Shown here: piece after piece, positions 58,101 to 64,000 of the stretch
Position numbering within the stretch: position 1 is the first letter of the stretch
Layout of the letters: each line of letters begins with the position of its first letter
Origin: Patagioenas fasciata
Taxonomy: Eukaryota > Chordata > Aves > Columbiformes > Columbidae
Assembly: GCF_037038585.1 (NCBI RefSeq)
Contig: NC_092525.1
Span: 31,026,367-31,090,366 of the forward strand
Direction of reading: 5' to 3'
Length of the DNA stretch: 64,000 nt
Notes under the pieces: model-generated
What the model was told of the DNA's origin: nothing
The model's input: the letters and a program-made list of their open reading frames with translations, nothing else
Databases searched by the model: none
Program-made: the position numbers and the translations under genes

Positions 58101-60267
58101 GGGGAATGCACAGACTAATGCTAGCCTGAACATTGTAATGTAAAAGGTCAGCCTTAGAAGAAAATGTACAGCTGCAAATTCTAAGGAAACTACCCAACAA
58201 TCCTGGCTTCACTGGTTGTATTTTACTTGCAGGCTGCATACAAGTACTTGTAAAGCCATAGGCAATATTATGTTTGGTTTTCCTTTGCACTTAGTCACTT
58301 GCATGAACATGAATTCTAATCATTGAAACTGTTTTAGATGCGTGAAATGATACTTCACACATTTTAAAATTACTGGTTTAGTAACTAAAAACACTGATTT
58401 CCACATCTAGAGTGTTCTGTGCACGTCTAATTGACAAATTCCTGAAAAACCATTAAGATAATTTTGACCAAGAAACAATTTACAGCAATACCGCCATCAA
58501 AAGAACCTGAAGATTTGATTTAAAGCACACAGATTAGATATACTCCCAGTTGATTTTTAAATATAAAGTTTTCTTTGCTCTACCAAATGTAGAACCAAAT
58601 GTAAAACCACTGACAGCAATCATTGGGAAGATATCTAAAAAGAAGAAACTATTTAGAAGCAAGAATAGAAAATGCAGAAAAAAATTCCCCCAAAGGGGGA
58701 ATTCTTTTAAGATTCAATGTTTTTACATCATCTAGGATGCTAAGGCTCCATAAGCTAGATTAAGTTTTCAATATAGTATTCAGAAATATCTAAAATAACT
58801 TTTCTCAAACTTAAGAACAAAAAGTCATTTGACTTCTGCTTAATTTATTTTTTTTTTTCTGGAATTATACCAGGAAAATTTGGTAAATGTGAAAACACAA
58901 TTTACTTATCACCAAGAGGTTTTTATTCCTGCCATTCAAGACTTCTTTTGTACTGTTTAGAACAAGGTCTATTCAAAGCAGGATAAAAGCTTCTATCTGA
59001 TACAGCTTACCACAACACACACTGAGAGTTGTAACAACATGCTGCTTTTCAACATGGTTAACAGATCTCATAAGCTATTCATTTAAGATACTTGGACTCT
59101 TTAAAGATACCAGAATGCAATGAAAAAAAATCCAAAACAGCCAACTATTTAATCATATATCACTATATACAGAAGAGGCCATTGATACCTAAATTTGTGT
59201 TATGAATTAGTGTCACATTCATTAAAGCCACATAAGTCAGTGGCAGAGCACTTCAAGCACCCAATCCAGTCTAGTTCACACATCACTGTCATTAATTTAC
59301 GATATCAAAAGAGCAGAACAAGCATCAGATGTTAAATTTATGTGAGTTTAATCTGACTCAGTGTGGTCCTTTGACAAGGCTAAAAACAGTCTATGACAGA
59401 AACACGAAATGAAACTTAAAATATTTAGTCTTCAGGAAAAATATGTGCGCTTCTTTCTACAGGGAAAGGGTTCCAGAGGATGATGAGTGACAATTCAAAA
59501 CACCAGTAGCGATCTGTAATTAATTCAACTGAAACAAAGCCATCTTGTTCCTGCTCCCTCAAAAAAGTGTGAAACAATGTAACTAGAAATAAAGAAAACA
59601 CAAGACTAATACAGAATATTTTGTTAGCTAGAGAAAATATTAGAAGTCCATTTATTACATGGAAGACAGTACTTGAGATTTTCATACTTTTTTTAAAACA
59701 AAGATTGATAGAACCTTTACGGGAGGTAGAAATATAAACATCTTAATTTATCAATTTAGACATCTATATTTTATACACATAATAGGTTTTTCCAGCTTTT
59801 TCTCACACACATACTTTCCAGACCTGTAACAGCATTTCAATTTCACATTAAAATTATTACAGTAAAGAGCATAGTTTCAGTCACACAGACTTTCAGTTAC
59901 ATTCTTGGTTCTATGCCTTAGTAAATTAATATGCTATTTCAAATCAATTGCTTATATTTTATCTATTCCACTTCACAGAGACACAATGTACTATGACATT
60001 AATACTGACAAAATAATTTGGAATTATCAAATAGTACATACATTAAAATGAACATATCACAACTGCATATTTTAAGGGAAATTATTCCAGTAACTAATAC
60101 ACTGCATGATTATTTTTCTTCCTTCTCAATTATGTGGTTTTATTGTGTAAATATAAAATATACGTAACATGCCTTACCAGAGGTGGTCAGCATTAACAGC
60201 ATCATCATACAACAAAATATACAGGCAAAATCCACCAACCACCAAGGCATGGAATGTGGACACTGTC
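48881..60267 (-). CDS. TLCD4: TLC domain-containing protein 4 (TMEM56), 3' five coding exons; 5' end outside window
   Basis: Coding exons are 60267-60178, 56050-55992, 54137-54043, 52007-51934 and 49196-48881, with GT-AG introns and phases 2, 1, 0 and 2 at the successive junctions. They encode about 210 residues; human TMEM56 has about 263, so one N-terminal coding exon of roughly 53 residues is missing beyond the right edge. The entry phase of the first visible exon confirms an upstream exon. The product is a multi-pass membrane protein with a TRAM-LAG1-CLN8 domain. Visible are hydrophobic segments such as VVGGFCLYILLYDDAV, the conserved FFVIHHLAALYAYYFVL with its His pair, GNFRLLAEFSTPFVNQRWFF, and VINMVMW-like C-terminal segments before a charged tail ending NGKSD. 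Its biochemical role is poorly defined; lipid-related functions are suggested for the TLC family. It is the upstream-most of the three tandem genes. Confidence 0.94.
49197..51933 (-). other. TLCD4 intron before the last coding exon
   Basis: 2.7 kb of intron. A GC-rich patch at 51660-51840 has open frames on the minus strand but no similarity or splice logic. Nothing else was recognised. Confidence 0.7.
51934..52007 (-). CDS. TLCD4: TLCD4 coding exon (fifth)
   Basis: 74 nt between CTAACCAG and GTAAGT. It encodes SKGLLAYFGNFRLLAEFSTP then FVNQ, joining through a split Arg codon to the last exon. Confidence 0.94.
52008..54042 (-). other. TLCD4 intron between fourth and fifth coding exons
   Basis: About 2 kb of AT-rich intron with no recognisable repeat or exon. 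Confidence 0.7.
54043..54137 (-). CDS. TLCD4: TLCD4 coding exon (fourth, His-pair motif)
   Basis: 95 nt between CTCGTAG and GTGAGT. It encodes DLLLIIYYWKAIGDKFFVIH and HLAALYAYYFVL. The His-His pair in FVIHHLA is the conserved TLC-family feature. Confidence 0.94.
54138..55991 (-). other. TLCD4 intron between third and fourth coding exons
   Basis: About 1.9 kb with no repeats recognised. A plus-strand open frame at 55546-55935 has no family features and opposes the gene. Confidence 0.7.
55992..56050 (-). CDS. TLCD4: TLCD4 coding exon (third)
   Basis: 59 nt between TTTACAG and GTAATT. It encodes GDPSIVKLNIAITTGYLIS, the equivalent of human GGPSLANVNIAIASGYLIS. Confidence 0.92.
56051..60177 (-). 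other. TLCD4 intron between second and third coding exons
   Basis: 4.1 kb of intron with a poly-T run at 56702-56718 and a perfect 9-bp hairpin at 58683-58703. No coding similarity was found. Confidence 0.7.
60178..60267 (-). CDS. TLCD4: TLCD4 coding exon (second of the gene)
   Basis: 90 nt after TTTTTCAG. It encodes TVSTFHALVVGGFCLYILLY then DDAVNADHLW, and leaves in phase 2 before GTAAGG. It matches human VVSTCHSLVVGIFGLYI. Confidence 0.92.
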
Positions 60268-63200
60268 CTGAAAAAGAGATCACAGTCACAAGGAGGTAAT
60301 GCCATTCACAACTTCATATACTGTGCTTAAGGCAGGATGTTTCCAAAGCCATTTTCAACTGCACCCAGATACCTCTGTGGAAGACAATAATCTCTTCTTT
60401 ATGCTACATCCAACCACTTATACAATGACAGATGGGAAAAAACAGTCAAAAAGAAGGAATCTGTTTATTAGATTTGGGGCAGGGTGGTGGGGATGTTAAA
60501 TAGGGTCTTAAAGTAATTGAGATCTATGTTTTCCCCCAGTTGTCCTATATACTAACGAATCCTCAAAGACAACATGACATCCAGTTCTCTAACAAATATT
60601 TACTGTATTGTCCCATTTGCTGGAAAATCTGTATACATTTCATATTCAGATTGGCCCAGGAGTCCTGCAGCAAGAGGTTTCTCCGTTCTTTCAGGCACCA
60701 AATTAATAGATGACCCACAATATATCTGCCAAGTTCAGGTTTTGAAAAGAGGGGTATTAAATGAAGAATCCTATCAATGACTTTTTCAGAAAGAATTTCT
60801 AGCACATTTCATGTAGATTCTGGTTTTCAAAGAGAAAATTTTCATAACAAAAGGTTGTAGCCAAGTATCTGAGGTATAAAAGCCACAGGTTCATATGAAC
60901 TACCAGCTTGCAGCTTTGCTTTACTTTATGCTCCTCTTGTCCTGTATAAAGTCACAGCAATCAGAGTTGCCTTGCCCATACTTGGGTACCCTACACTTTT
61001 TTTGCCCAAGACACCAGTCTCAAGCATACAGGCTGCATGCACACTGTAGATAAACTCTGAATGCTAACAAGCCCTTAAAGAGAATTACCTATTGACAGAG
61101 GCCCCGCAGGGTTTCTGCCAGCACAGTCAGGGTCAGTCCTGCCCTTTTGAGTCCACATGTATTCTTGGAAGGTAGAACAATGCAATGGGCACAGGTCCAA
61201 AACATGTAACCTTGTTCCTCTAGCCATGGGTTTAACACCACTATAATCTGCATCTCATTCTGTATAGCTACTCTCTGCTTTTCCACTTCCCAAGTGGGAC
61301 TAGGAAGAAAAAATACTAGGTGCCAAAATAGCTCTAATGAATCAGGGATACAGGTTTGAAAGATGAGAACTCTAACTTAGATGCTGTGTGATTGGAAACA
61401 CCTTTGCACTCACAGCATTAATGATATGCACACAAATGTACGGATGCTGTTTGTTATTAGTCTTGTCTTTATACGTGTTGAATGCATGTATTTGGAAAGT
61501 ATTAATATTTTAAATGTGCATTAGTCACTCTCAGGAGTCTAAACTCTACCATGCAAGATTTTAACAAAACACCTTATTTCCTGTGGAAGCCACTGCAAAG
61601 AAAGCGTAGGTTATAATCCCCAGCCTCTTGCCAGAGTTTTTATTATTGTCTATTGGAATTAGAAGATTCTCTAACTTTTCATTTACAATTTGTTTAAAGA
61701 GTGTCACCATGATATTTCCAGCAGTTTTTTCAATAGTGTTCAAAAAAAAAAGGAATGGAGATTAACATAATATGAAAAGTCAAATGTAGGAAGACTGATG
61801 AGAACATTTACTAACCATTATAGCACAGGTTGGTGGGTTTTTTTGCCTTGTTTTTAAACAAAAGAATAAAATTTAGTTATCAGAATTTTAATTAATGATT
61901 AATTAATTATAATTAATAGCTTAATTAAAATATCTACTCTGGCAACACAGAATTAAAAGAGAGCTAGGAACTTTGCTTTCCTTTTTAAACAAAGTCTGGT
62001 ATATAATACTAATGTTGAAAAATACCTGGGATTTTCAAACTTTAGGAGAGGATAACACAAAGAAGTAAAATTTGTCCTAAAATACAGCTCATTAGTTTAC
62101 AGTTGCAGTTTGTCCCAGGAGTAGCTGTTTATCCAGACCTTAGTCCTTAGAATACAAGCTGTACACGAGCACAGCACTTGAAGGGGGAAAGAGGAAAAGG
62201 AAAAAAAAAAAGAGAGAAAAAAGGAAAAACAAAAAAAGCAGATTTCCTCCTCCCTAACTCTGGACTTTGAAGTTTCTCCATAGGAGAGAGGACAGAAGAA
62301 GGGAAATAGTGCAGCACTTCATTTTAACAGGGAATCTAGGTCAAGCTATGAGGCTCTGCACACATCCTTGAAATTACTGTCAAAGCTTGCATCTTTTAAC
62401 TCCTCATTAAACTGCAAAGAAAAGTTGCACTAAATTGCATACTTGTCCCTTTATTATTGAATACATATATATTTTCACAACTGCTTAACAGCAGTACAAA
62501 CATATTATAAAAGAGGTGACAGGAATTTATGCACAACAAATTAGAGTTAAACTACATCTGCGTCGAAGTATAGTTTTTAACTCAATTTGAGTCTGCGTAC
62601 TTAAGATTCCAGAAGCAATTAGTTTATTGCCTCCTAATTCTTGGAAGGTCAGAATTAACAAATTGACAGTATGAAAAACGTAGTCCAGAGCTGCAGCTCA
62701 AATGCCTGGTTACAAAACTCTCCAAACTGTAACAATATATTTTTCAATGCTGCAGCTCATTTCAGGCAGATGCCCAATTCCAGACCCAGCTGAGCTGATA
62801 AAAATGCACAACCATCCTCTGTGCCAGTTTCCTTCAGGACTGCCAACAGAACCATTTGTGTGAGCACTCCCAACACTATTCAATATAGGGCAAAATAACA
62901 ACCATCTACTTTTAAATCATTTAAGTTAACACAACACATTTTACTGGGAGATAGTAACTTTTTCTACCTGCACAGTTGCCTGCAGAGTACATATACGTCA
63001 ATCTACATTCTCTGAATATATAATATATTGGGGTGTCTCTACATTCTGGTGAAACATTAGAGTGATGAGGCAGTTTGACAAAACACTGTGTTTGATTAGC
63101 GGAGTCAATCCTTTGTAGAAACGCAAGCACGGTTAGCCTGTCCGACACTTCATGCCCTCCTCAGGTATAACATCAACAAGCTGCTGATGAACACGCTTTG

Positions 63201-64000
63201 TGTTTCACGCCTTATAACTCCAGAGTTGGATGTAGCACTGGACCATGACTCACCTGTGAGCCAACATCTACATCCTGCTATCAACCCCAAGGAAACACGT
63301 GGAAAGAAGTAAAAAGGACAGAGCCTGTGGAGCTGTATCGAGAGTTAAACAACTTACTAGAAAGTAGCCAAGAGATTACAGAGCAGCATATTTTCAGCAC
63401 ACATCCAATGTGTGAAACAATTCATGTGTTATTATGCAAAGTACTACAACTTAGCAGGCATGGGATAAGTTCTCAGAAAGCCTGTTATGCAATCCAAGGG
63501 TCACTTGATGTGGCTTAAAGACAAAAGTTCAGCTCCAGCATGGTAACAGTTTGGTCTACTTTCCCTGACTGCCTCTATTATCGATTGTAACACAGAGGTA
63601 AACCTAAGATGCACTGATATCATGAACTGGCATCCTACAAAGTTGTTCCAGCAGATAGGTAATTATTTAAAGGTGGCACTGAAATTAAGATGGTGCCTTT
63701 AAGAACACTGTATGTGGACGTTTGCCAAACCGAATGGCAAGACTATTTGAGTTGCTAATGCTGCCTAGAACAATGGAAACAACTTTAAAAGCATCCACCC
63801 GATATTGCCTTTAAACGGCACTGAGGAGGAACAGTGATACGACTAATGCATTTTGAATGCCATGACAGCCATACAGTACACATTTTTGAGCTTCAAGTTC
63901 AAGAAACATCTGAAAAATATTTTAAAGTTGTAATAGGCTACTCAAGCATGCAGTTATACTGTATAAATTAATCTCAACCAGAGAAGCTCGTGTACTACAT
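60268..64000 (-). other. TLCD4 5' intron (continues beyond window)
   Basis: I searched the minus strand for the expected first coding exon (an N-terminal membrane segment followed by a KIEWNSR-like motif and a phase-2 donor) and did not find it. A polypurine tract lies at 62180-62240 and an AT palindrome-rich patch at 61880-61930; the rest is unremarkable. Confidence 0.6.
62180..62240 (+). repeat. polypurine tract
   Basis: About 60 nt of nearly uninterrupted A and G on the plus strand, so a polypyrimidine tract in the TLCD4 transcript strand. No exon follows it downstream in the sense direction, so it is not an obvious acceptor tract. Confidence 0.75.

Noticed and set aside
59425-59685. Hydrophobic minus-strand frame of 86 residues considered as the missing TLCD4 N-terminal exon
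   Set aside because: It lies downstream of the second coding exon in transcript order, lacks the expected conserved end and has no suitable donor.
60268-64000. Search for the TLCD4 first coding exon
   Set aside because: No frame with the conserved N-terminal membrane segment and phase-2 donor was found, so the exon is placed outside the window.

Overview
The window is vertebrate nuclear DNA, most likely from a bird. The evidence is intron-rich vertebrate genes with GT-AG splice sites, CpG-island promoters, a CR1 retroposon fragment of avian/reptilian type, and a low density of recognisable repeats. Crocodilian or turtle DNA is not strictly excluded. Almost all long open frames here are chance ORFs. 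The real genes are split into short exons, which I reassembled on the minus strand from splice sites and protein similarity.

Three genes lie head to tail on the minus strand, so transcription runs from high to low coordinates. (1) TLCD4 (TMEM56), a TLC-domain membrane protein: five 3' coding exons between 60267 and 48881; the first coding exon lies beyond the right edge. (2) A complete HCCS-type holocytochrome c synthase: six coding exons between 39416 and 35097 encoding 272 residues, with a CpG-island promoter at about 39598-40440 that contains a perfect palindromic NRF1 motif. (3) A complete RWDD3 (RSUME): four exons between 27235 and 20013 encoding 266 residues, with a CpG-island promoter at about 26820-27600.

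Layout: 1-20012 is an AT-rich gene desert downstream of RWDD3, with a 211-bp mariner-like MITE, a hAT-like terminal fragment, a GC-rich patch and several AT-rich stretches that resemble developmental enhancers. 20013-27235 is RWDD3. About 27600-35096 is intergenic. 35097-39980 is HCCS. About 40440-48880 is intergenic or TLCD4 3' UTR. 48881-64000 is TLCD4.

The most notable point is gene order. In human, TMEM56/TLCD4 and RWDD3 are direct neighbours on 1p21.3 and form a known read-through transcript, while HCCS is at Xp22.2. Here a multi-exon, apparently intact HCCS lies between them. No CRISPR array, tRNA, rRNA or bacterial operon was seen, and no wholly new system was found.
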